64,000 nt of DNA. It comes from Ctena decussata. Its lineage: Eukaryota; Mollusca; Bivalvia; Lucinida; Lucinidae. Shown piece after piece: positions 55,872 to 64,000 of this stretch. Positions within the stretch are counted from its first letter, which is position 1. Each line of letters opens with the position of its first letter. The stretch is taken from positions 53,681,757-53,745,756 of the forward strand of contig OZ022499.1 of the NCBI GenBank assembly GCA_963989385.1, written 5' to 3'. A model generated the notes under the pieces. That model did not search any database. It worked only from the letters and a program-made list of their open reading frames with translations, and had not been told where the DNA came from. A program made the translations under genes and the position numbers.

Positions 55872-56107
55872 GAGCCGCGACGTGAGAAAACCAACAATAT
55901 GGTTGTGCGCCCAGCGCACTCTCAGCTTAGCCTGGGCATCCGCCTACTCTTATCAGACTTTTTGCTAAGCGCTTCAAGGGTAGCTAAGGGTCTAAGCTAC
56001 CACCATGCGGACAGCGAAGACTTTGATCAGACTGGGCGGATGCCCAGGCTGATCTGAGTCTGCGCTGGGCGCACAACCACATTGTTGGTTTTGTCGTGTC
56101 GCGGCTC
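55872..56107 (-). repeat. Palindromic MITE family P1, copy 11 (opposite orientation)
   Basis: Well-preserved 236-bp copy. Its asymmetric core reads GGTAGCTAAGGGTCTAAGC on the plus strand, the reverse complement of the other ten. Confidence 0.92.
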
Positions 56108-56689
56108 AAATATTTTTTGTCAGTTTCAGCCACACACATTATTGTGTGCGACATTTTGTATCGTATGTGACTCCGTTAAAGAACCGATTAAGCTAAAACT
56201 GATTAAGTTATAGAATGAACTGGGCCAAGTTGTTCAAATCTTCATTAGCTTAACGCAGTGGTTATTCAAGGATTCGTTAGGGCTTAGAGTACTCACAAAA
56301 TCAATTGCGGTAATATTTTTGCTGAAAGTCTGTGGGGATCTTTTACACTGCAAAAGCGCCTCACATTTTTTCAGAAAAAATGGTTGTGTTTTTTATGTAT
56401 GTTTGAAAAGTTAAGTCCCGCTAACTGACGACGTCGTTAAATTTGAACCACCAGCCCCTGATTATTTGTGGATTGTGGAACTGGATGAGATTATAAGAAC
56501 AGTAGTTTGTGGCGAAGTTCATATTGGCTCAGGTATCTGTTCCGCGAACCGGGAACATCGAAAAGAATCATACTTTAAGCTAAGTAGGTGCACATCTATT
56601 TTCAAATAAAATAGGAAACGCCTTTTGGGAATGTTAATACATTTGAACATAAAACATAATATTTGAAAATGCCTTTTTTTTACAAGTGA
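56108..56689. other. Non-coding stretch, nothing recognised
   Basis: No supported feature before the LINE remnant starts. Confidence 0.35.
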
Positions 56690-56896
56690 ATCCCAACCAC
56701 ATTACATTCTCTTATATAAATTTTCAATGCTGGTCGATCTTGTTAACCCAGTAACTATACGAGCTGCCTCATTTTGAAGGACTTCCAAAAGCATTTTTAT
56801 CCTGTTCCGTGCAACCATCCCATGCAATAGAAGAATATTCTAACAAAGGTCTAACATACGATATATACATCTGATTTAACGCCTCACGGCTGAAAG
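56690..56896 (-). pseudogene. LINE reverse transcriptase, downstream half (split by mariner)
   Basis: On the minus strand this continues the polymerase fragment at 58920-59338: FSREALNQMYISYVRPLLEY and SSIAWDGCTEQ (thumb motif), then after a frameshift LLEVLQNEAARIVTGLTRST. The join across the mariner falls inside a codon run with only TA duplicated, so the two halves were once continuous. Confidence 0.75.
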
Positions 56897-57516
56897 TACG
56901 AGGTCTGTCCAAAAGATTCGTGGACTGGTTCGCCTATGTAGGAAGACGTTATTTCTAAAAACTGAAACTTTGCACACGACTTTATTGACCTTTTAAGAAC
57001 ACATTTTTAAAATTTCGTAGAAATCCGTCAACGATTAGTCAACTTTTCGAACCACATCCGCATCCACCCACGGCACCACGGAGCACTTTGGAGAATTCAT
57101 TGTGACGTTATGACAACGTTATCAGTTAGCGTCATGCAATTTCTCGAAGTATTTGCCATTATGAGCTAGATATACATTTCCTGTGCCGATCCACCAATTT
57201 GTAATATATGTCATTGTACCACTCCTTATCGTACCCAAAAACAGCCTTACTGACCGCCATGCGTATTTCCTGAAGATCTGTAAAGCGTCTGCCACGTAAG
57301 TCCGACTTTAATTTGGGGAAACACGGCAAAATCCATCGGAGCACAATCTGGGCTGTAGGGAGCATGATTTATCCTTTCAAATTCCAGGAAATCGATTGTC
57401 AAGAGCGTGTCCGTCGCACGATCAGCCGGAGCGTTGTCCTGATGGAATAAGAAATTTTCTGCTTCTGCCCCTGGTCTCTTCTTTCGGATTGCATGCAGTA
57501 GGTGTCGTCGAACAAC

Positions 57517-57641
57517 CTGAAAAAGTGAAACAATTTCTAACATGCGTATATTAATTTTCGGTTTACATGTACAACATGGTGATTCTTGAACAATTTATGA
57601 TTACCCTGTACTTTTTTAAAACAAATTAGAAAGCAAAATAC
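57517..57641 (-). other. Intron-like interruption in the mariner transposase
   Basis: 125 nt starting GTATTT and ending TTTCACTTTTTCAG, with a pyrimidine-rich acceptor. Its removal joins AEYYQK to VVRRHLLHAI in frame at a conserved transposase position. Confidence 0.65.
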
Positions 57642-57832
57642 CTTTTGATAATACTCTGCGTTTACTGTAGTGCCTCTAGGTACCGCATGCTGTAGTAACA
57701 TCCCGTCCATGTCCATGAAGAATATGAACATAAATCTATGAGCGGATTTCGTTCTCATGGCTTTCATTGGAGGCGGTGATTGGCTTCTTTCCACATCATA
57801 GATTCTCGCTTACTCTCCGGCTCATATAAATG

Positions 57833-58067
57833 GTTGGTTGGTTGTTTTGGGTCTAACGGCCCTTTGAGACAGTACTTCAGTCTATATCGGGCCGTCTCCC
57901 AAAGAGAGGGAGAAAGAAGAGAGAAATGATAGACGAGAGAAAAAATGTCCAAACAACCCCCACCCGCACCTACTGCAAGCACAGTTAGCCCTTGCCCTAC
58001 TACTATAAGTAGGACGCCCCGGCACTGGAAGTTACAAGCAGCACCTTTGCACCACCCAACCACCCCC
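57833..58067 (-). repeat. SINE-like element family S4, copy 2 (inside mariner)
   Basis: About 235 bp, the same family as 52157-52399 in opposite orientation. CTCATATAAATG at 57821-57832 and 58068-58079 is a perfect 12-bp target duplication. The (GGTT)n tail lies at the low-coordinate end. Only scattered differences separate the two copies, including loss of a few bases at ACTTAT(TTGAA)TAGTAG. Confidence 0.85.
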
Positions 58068-58919
58068 TCATATAAATGTCTCGTCAGTAGTGATGAAACG
58101 CCGCAAGAATCTATCCGCTTCACGCTCATACCGGCTTAAGAACTCTGTGTAACACAGAACACGCTGCTGCTTTTCTTCATCCTTGAAAATCCACGGAACC
58201 CATCTGGCACTCACTTTTTTCATTTTTAGGTCTTTCTTTAACACATTATGCACAGTGGACCTTTTTAAATCCAGTTTGTCAGCTAAATCCCGAACAGTCT
58301 TTCTGCGATCCTCATCAAGCATATTTTATATTTTCGACCTTCAAAATTTCATCAGCGTCCGTAATTTTCCGCCGCCCCGACCTGCTTCTATCCTCTAAAC
58401 TGGTGTCACCCGTCAAAAACCGCTGATGCCACTTGAACACCAAACTCCTTGAACATTTTACGGTAGAAGAGCCCTCAGAAAGGAACTTGAACGTATCAAT
58501 TGGTGTCGTGCCAGCTCCAGAACAAAATTTTATCACGTAACCTTTTATGACGTAACCTCCATGGATTTTGGTCCTTCAGAAATAACCCCCTTAATCTTCT
58601 CTGATGCGCTAAATATTCAAAATTCAATAGATTACGTCACAAATTCTATTGACGCTCGCTCTATGCGTGAAGTGACGTCTTGAAGCAACAAATTTCACAC
58701 TAAATTAATTTTCTTCATGCTTGTCCAAAGTGCTCCGTGGTCGCTATGGTGGGTCACTATGACAACACATATATGTCATTCGTGAAGATAAAAATGAACA
58801 AAATTTATCAAAATGATTGATGAAATATAGTTGCAATCAGATCTGAAGTCAAAATTTCAAGATGGTAACTTTGGCGGAAATAATTGACCAGTCCACGAAC
58901 TTTTTGGACAGACCTCGTA

Positions 58920-59338
58920 TATTTCAATTTACGCATAATACCCACCGTTTTGTATGCAGATTTTAGAATAGTGTCTATATGTGTGTGCCAGTGTCAATTA
59001 TGTGTGAAAGTTACACCTAGATGTTAATGACTATCTACAAATTTTATTTCAGTATCGTTGAAATTAAGTGAAGGTATGTATTCAACAGGTTTAAGACGAA
59101 AAAGTAACGCTTCCGTTTTAACAGGATTAAAATCTACCAACCACATTTTTGCCCATGATGATATCAAAGCCAGGTCATGATTAAGAATACCTTCAATATC
59201 CCTAGGATTTGCAGCAGAAAAGAACAAACAACTATCATCAGCAGAACGACGAGTTAGACTTAAAAGATTTTCTGTTATATCATTCACATATATAAGGAAT
59301 AAAAGTAGTCCCAAGACTGACCCCTGTGGGAAGTTCAT
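58920..59338 (-). pseudogene. LINE reverse transcriptase, catalytic half (split by mariner)
   Basis: The 104-codon frame (59024-59338) carries FPQGSVLGLLLFLIYVNDI, RRSADDSCLFF (the catalytic YADD box, here SADD), LALISSWAKMWLVDFNPVKT and LNFNDTEI. It continues past a stop near 59024 into HLGVTFTHN, HWHTHIDTIL and KSAYKTVGIMRKLKY, which abuts the mariner end. Tyr-to-Ser in the catalytic box and the internal stops make it inactive. Upstream parts are lost at about 59340. Confidence 0.8.
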
Positions 59339-59340
59339 GC

Positions 59341-59819
59341 CACATTGACATTAAATATATCTTTTTTACAGTGAAGTTATTGCAAAAATACCGATAATAA
59401 GATACAATTGTTTTGATATTTATTTATTTTTTTTTTGTAATTTATTGTATTTTCCACATCTCCAATATTTACACAATATAGGTAATATATCTAAATCATA
59501 AACACATATATAGACTAAACAAATCTAGGTAACATGTCATATTTCCTAACAGTAATATATATCTATGGTAATGTGTCCATCTGATCAAATCCCAATGTTA
59601 TAACAAAGTGAAAATCACATAGGCATAACTTAATTTTAATATCTTTACGGTGTACTGCTATATGGATCATCTTGTTGTCTGTATCTATTATAGTACTGAG
59701 TTTATTACTATCCAAGAAGCAATCAAGCTGAATCGAAACCGAATCAACGTCGATTCAACGTTACCGCGTTCAGTCAACGTTGGTTCAGTGTTGTGCGCCT
59801 GATGGGTAGGAAAAACATT
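59341..59819. other. Non-coding; short self-similar AACGTTGATTC patch
   Basis: About 59735-59800 holds alternating direct and inverted copies of CAACGTTGATTC-like words. Otherwise AT-rich. Confidence 0.4.

Positions 59820-59864
<45 letters not shown>
59820..59864. repeat. (CA)n(TA)n microsatellite
   Basis: About five CA followed by about 17 TA dinucleotides. Confidence 0.95.
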
Positions 59865-59868
<4 letters not shown>

Positions 59869-60727
59869 CCAAATCAGTCTGATGTAATAGTTTTTATAAA
59901 CAAAAGTGATATATGGAAGGATTAATAAAGCATTGCTATATGATGATACACATTTCAAAGATAAAGAAATATCATTGTACAGTTCATTGAACATAACTCT
60001 TTCGTCATATCATTTAGGACAGTAAATATTTCACATATACCTATTTGCGATACGCTTTATCAGTTATTGTCGACGCAATAGCCCGTGCATACAGAGGTCA
60101 TGTTTATAATACATGATCAGTTTAGCGGCTTTGTGTAGTGTACATCTTCGATATATCTGGAATATAATTATTCATTCTGTTTCTGGAAGAAGCTCGTTTA
60201 AAGAATATATAGCTGCCAAAGGTATTTCTCATATACAGTTATTAAAATTTGATATTGTATTTTGTATATTGCCATGTCACATGAGTGTGCGTCTCTAACA
60301 CGAAGATGCCGTGTCTAACCCAGAAATTCGAAAAGAGCTGCTTTAGCCAACAGTACAGTCTAAGATGAGACTGTTTCTCAGAATCAGTCTGGTCTGGGTC
60401 TGTACTGGTTAACGACAAACCTATAAGTGAAAATATATCAAAATAAAAGGGCTCAGATATCAGGACACCAGGTCAGACACTGCTATATAAACGAAAACCT
60501 TCAGCCAAGTAACTATGAAACAAACCCAAATCAGTCGCTATTCAGCGTCCCATCTTTTCACTTTCCCTTCTGGTAAATTGGAAAGAGGAGACCCCGATAA
60601 GATTGCGCGAATATAACTCTTTCAGACTGACTGACTGGCAATATATAAAGTCGATTAAATTTATATAACTGGCTAAGCTGTTTCATTTGGATTATAAATG
60701 AACAGCAAGGCACAAATAAATAAGGGG
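59865..60727. other. Non-coding; probable LINE 3' flank
   Basis: An ACTGTTTGC-family short inverted repeat lies at about 60345-60415. The segment just below 60728 would be the 3' untranslated region of the minus-strand LINE. I see no clear poly-A or target duplication. Confidence 0.35.
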
Positions 60728-63700
60728 CTATGCTTCAAACAATAAAAGCCATTTATTCCAGTTTCTATAAAACTTTTCAATGTTGTTATTTTTAATGGCA
60801 ATCATTTTTTCTATTGTCAAAAATTGCTTAACCTCCCTTCGCCACGTGAGAATATTCAAGTCTTTATTACTTATTCTACATTTATATATGTAATAACGTG
60901 TTACTATAAGAATGTAATTTATAGGTTTATTTAAAGCTGGATTGGCTGTAATTCCAAATATAGCAGTTTGCTTGTTTATGTTAAGTAAAAACTGAATATT
61001 TTCTAACATCCACCGCTCTATCGATTCCCAAAATTCCATAACTACATGGCAGTGCCAGAATAAATGTTCTGTTTTCTCAGGAAGTAAACCACAAAAACTA
61101 CAAAGATCATTCTGTTTTATATTTAGCTTAAAAAGAAAATCGTTTGTGGCTATAATTCTATGTAGAACACGGTACTGGAACCAATGGAGTTTTGTATTGT
61201 TACAGCATTTAGCCGGCAGACTGTTTATCATTTTCCAATTTAAATTTACGTTTTCAAATATACTGTTCCACTTTTGTTGACTTTTAGAGTTGATGATTTT
61301 CTTATTTAAAATCATGTACATATCTTTACACCCTTTTTTACTCTTTAATATTTCCTTTATATTGAAAGGCATATAGATGTTATTCAAAGAAACTGTTTCT
61401 AGGACAATTTGTTTACTTCTAATATATTTTTCAATAGCTCTTTTTACCCCCAAATATTCCAAAAAATTAACGCGGATTCCATGTTTTTCACAAAAGGTTT
61501 GTTCATCCATTAAAGTGCCGTCCTCATTAATTAAGTCATAAATAAAATATACATGTTTATCAAACCATCGCCTATAAAATATTGTATGGTTTGCTATTTT
61601 TATTTCTTTATTATCCCATATATTCACCGATAAAATATCTTCAAAGGTCGTAGGGTTTACCAGATTACGCAATTTTATCCATGAGTCTAACACTTCATTC
61701 CAAAAGATATTATTTTTGTTTGTTTTTAATCTTTGTACGAATTCTGAACCCCTTGTTATTAGTTTGTTAATGTTTGTGTAATAAATCTCAAAAATGTTTT
61801 TAAATTTTGTTTCTGAGGAGATTAATTTTCTTACCCAAGTACATTTTAACGAACATATATAATTTTTTAAATGAAGCATTTTTAACCCACCTTCCTGGTA
61901 ATCTTGCATGAGTATATCTCTTTTAATTCTATCTACTTTTGACTGCCAAATAAAGTTGAAAAACATTTTATTAAGTTTATTTATCATTGCTTCTGAAGGA
62001 TTAGGTAAAGCTATGAATAGATGGTTCAGTTTCGATATTATTAAAGTTTTCAGGACTGTAATACGACCAAAGGGAGTTAAAATTCTTCTAGACCACTGTT
62101 TCAATTCCTTCTCTATTTGAATAATTTTATCTTTGTAATTAATTTCTATCATTCTATGTAGTTGACATGAAAATTTAATACCGAGAATAGTAAAATCAGT
62201 TTGATTCCAGTCTAATTATTTATCTATGATTGAAAGTCTCACCGCTAAACTTTTTACAACCAATCCATATTGCCCTAGTTTTTGATTTATTTATTTTTAA
62301 ACCTGAAATGTTTGCAAATCTACTAAGAATATTCATGGTTGCTCCAAATGTATTTACTGACCCATCTAACAATATCGTCGTATCATCAGCAAACTGAGAC
62401 ACCTTATATTCTGTATCACCAATCTTTATTCCCTTCACATTTTTGTCATGTTTGAGCATTAAAGATAATATTTCAGCACATAAAAGAAATATGTACGGGG
62501 AAAGTGGGTCACCCTGTCTACAACCTCTTTGTATTTTGAAGGAATCTGACAAAAATCCACTTTGAACCACTGTTGATGAGATATCATTATAAAAAACCGA
62601 AATCCACTTTATAATTGATTCTCCAAAATTAAAAAAAAGTAAAGTTTTTCTTATGAATTCCCAGGAGATAGTGTCGAAAGCTTTCTCAAAGTCTATTATT
62701 AGTAGGAGTCCTGGAATATTAGCTTCATCAGTATAATTCATTATGTCGTATATTAGCCTTGTATTTTCGCCGATGTAGCGACCATTAATAAATCCAGTCT
62801 GGTCGCTAGAAATTAATTTTGACAGAACAAGTTTTAATCTCTCCGCAATGCAACCGGACGCGATCTTGTAGATGACATTCAAAAGAGTTATAGGCCGCCA
62901 ATTTTTTAAATATTCCCTGGGTTTATCACCTTTCGGTATACACGTTATAAGCCCTTGTCTTTGTGTAACAGATAATTTGCCCAGTCTATATCCTTCATTT
63001 ATTGCACGTTTTATAAAAATTTTAATATCATTGTAAAAGAATTTAAAAAACTCAACCGAAAATCCATCTGAACCCGGGCTTTTATTATTTTTCATTTTTT
63101 TAAGTATAAAGGTAATTTCATCATATTTTATTTCTCCGTCTAAATTATTTCTTTCTTCTGAAGATAAAATGGGGGATTCTTTTATGCTTTCAAATATATT
63201 TTCAATATTATTATCTTCTATTAAATCATGTGACTGATATAGGTTTGAATAAAAGTTTTTAACCTCTTGTAATATTTCACCTTGGTTTGTTATTATATCA
63301 CCATTATCTTTAATTACTTTAAAAATAGTTTTATGTGTATAATTTCTTGACTCTAGATTGCAAAAATATTTCGTTGGTTTTTCCCCCTCTTCGGCCCATC
63401 TTACCTTTGCTCTTACCATTACTCCTTGCATTTTTTCTTTCCTAATATTTTGTAGTTCAGTTTTCTTGTCTTCTAATACAGTGCTATCTTCAGTAGTTGC
63501 ATCTTCTAAACTACTTATCTCCTCTATTAATGTTTGTTCCCTTAATATGGATTGTTTTTTCTTGTATGCAGAATAGGAAATAGTTTTACCTCTTATCTCT
63601 AATAAAAGTATTTCTAAGAATAATTGATCAGATATTGTGAACTGAATATAATCAAAATTATTATTTTGTAAAAAACTGGTGTTGTAGACAGGGATCATAT

Positions 63701-64000
63701 ATTGTTCTTTTACTCTATTTATACAATCTTTTATGGTTTTAGCATATTCAATATCTTTAAGCAAATTATTGTTAAACTTCCATAAGCCTGCGCCTTTTTG
63801 GAACTCATTAATATGAAAGGATAGAACTACTGTTGAGTGGTCAGATCTGTAACTAGGCAAAATATCGACATTATCTATGTTTGGCATAAAGCTATCAGAA
63901 ATTAAGAAAAAATCCAGTCTTGCTTGTTTTATTGGATTCGATTTACGCCAGGTATATCTTATTTTTTCTTTATATAATTCTCTGAAGGGATCTATTAGAT
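60728..64000 (-). pseudogene. Tx1/L1-type LINE ORF2, nearly intact, runs off the window
   Basis: One polyprotein is read in two frames. The upstream part (62220 to the window end) begins inside the apurinic-type endonuclease (YTWRKSNPIKQARLDFFL, then YRSDHSTVVLSF). It holds the whole polymerase: NKSPGSDGFSVEFFKFF, LITCIPKGDKPREYLKNWRP, SSDQTGFINGRYIGENTRL, IDFEKAFDTISWEF, IQRGCRQGDPLSPYIFLLC, and the catalytic QFADDTTILLDGS at about 62355-62395. The downstream part (60728-62152) carries ILTPFGRITVLKTLIISKLN, the WFQYRVLHRI block and a zinc-finger-like CSFCGLLPEKTEHLFWHC. Between them (62153-62219) coding sequence (NQTDFTILGIKFS) continues in the second frame, so the only visible break is a frame/stop disruption near 62205-62222. 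The word order is that of the L1/Tx1 clade. Confidence 0.9.

Larger units (their letters stand above)
57159..58536 (-). pseudogene. mariner transposase pseudogene with intron-like gap
   Basis: Domains follow in mariner order on the minus strand. The first helix-turn-helix region (58315-58536) contains VFKWHQRFLTGDTSLEDRSR and GRRKITDADE. The second helix-turn-helix (58068-58322) has KRSTVHNVLKKDLKM and KVSARWVPW, then TTDETF with the first catalytic Asp. YEPESKRESMMW and FFMDMDG..HAVPRGTTVNAEYYQK follow (57643-57820). FHQDNAPADRA (second Asp) and PYSPDCAPMDF (third Asp, 34 residues later) lie in 57247-57516. A final piece (57159-57310) follows in another frame. Defects are a SINE-like insertion just after DETF with a local frameshift, and a frameshift near 57300. 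The gap 57517-57641 begins GT and ends CAG. Confidence 0.85.
56899..58917 (-). mobile_element. mariner DNA transposon (DD34D), interrupted by a SINE-like element
   Basis: The ends are inverted repeats: CGAGGTCTGTCCAAAAGATT on the left, AACTTTTTGGACAGACCTCG on the right, with GTCCACGAA/TTCGTGGAC and ACTGGT/ACCAGT further in. TA flanks both ends (56897-56898 and 58918-58919). The 2,019-bp length exceeds the usual ~1.3 kb because of an inserted SINE-like copy (57833-58067), a 125-nt intron-like interruption and long untranslated ends. It lies within a LINE. Confidence 0.9.

Noticed and set aside
57764..58129. 121-codon minus-strand frame as a gene
   Set aside because: Its middle is the S4 SINE-like insertion and its end is a piece of the mariner transposase; it is a chimera of nested elements.

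Overview
The window looks like intergenic, repeat-packed DNA from an animal genome, most likely a bivalve mollusc. It is AT-rich, has spliceosomal-type signals, has no bacterial gene organisation, and carries tRNA-derived SINEs, LINE reverse transcriptases, a mariner, long palindromic MITEs and tandem-cored repeats of the kind familiar from bivalves. The species cannot be assigned from sequence alone. No complete host gene is recognisable. At most there are two weak candidates for isolated host exons (about 32981-33566 on the minus strand and 46840-46885 on the plus strand). Almost every persuasive feature is a mobile element or a repeat. Left third (1-31 kb): palindromic MITEs, including copies of a ~236-bp family that occurs 11 times in the window; degraded reverse transcriptase pieces (10.2-10.8, 11.06-11.42 and 15.64-16.8 kb); a tRNA-type SINE at 14.2 kb; several tandem repeats (13.1-14.2, 17.56-17.89 and 23.8-25.05 kb); a CpG-dense CCAAT/ACGCGT element; a 1.1-kb fold-back element (25.42-26.54 kb); and a cassette array of ~460-bp units (29.69-31.33 kb). 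Middle (33.8-41.6 kb): a stack of transposons. Two MITEs with recognisable target duplications (33818-34388 and 34582-35176) abut a long-TIR element with a 9-bp target duplication (35198-41579). Into the left arm of that element a 4.9-kb LTR retrotransposon has inserted. Its two 248-bp LTRs look identical by eye, and it has a 5-bp target duplication and one intact 862-codon gag gene. It has no pol. In place of pol it carries an ordered array of RNA hairpins. The hairpins have nine different stem types but share a UUGUA-type pentaloop closed by a C-G pair, with three more in the 5' leader. The Gag fuses an N-terminal helix-hairpin-helix, a very long Arg/Ser domain, a retrotransposon gag domain and a CCHC knuckle. 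The hypothesis I consider most worth testing is that this is a recently mobile, pol-less element in which Gag recognises the hairpin array as a packaging tag. Right third (41.6-64 kb): more fold-back elements, SINEs (one with clear A and B boxes and an 11/12 target duplication at 49.57-49.84 kb), and a triple nest at 56.7-59.3 kb: a LINE fragment is split by a DD34D mariner with TA duplications, and the mariner is itself split by a 235-bp SINE-like element with a 12-bp duplication. The mariner transposase gene contains a 125-nt GT-AG intron-like interruption. The window ends inside an almost intact Tx1/L1-type LINE on the minus strand, broken by a single frame disruption.
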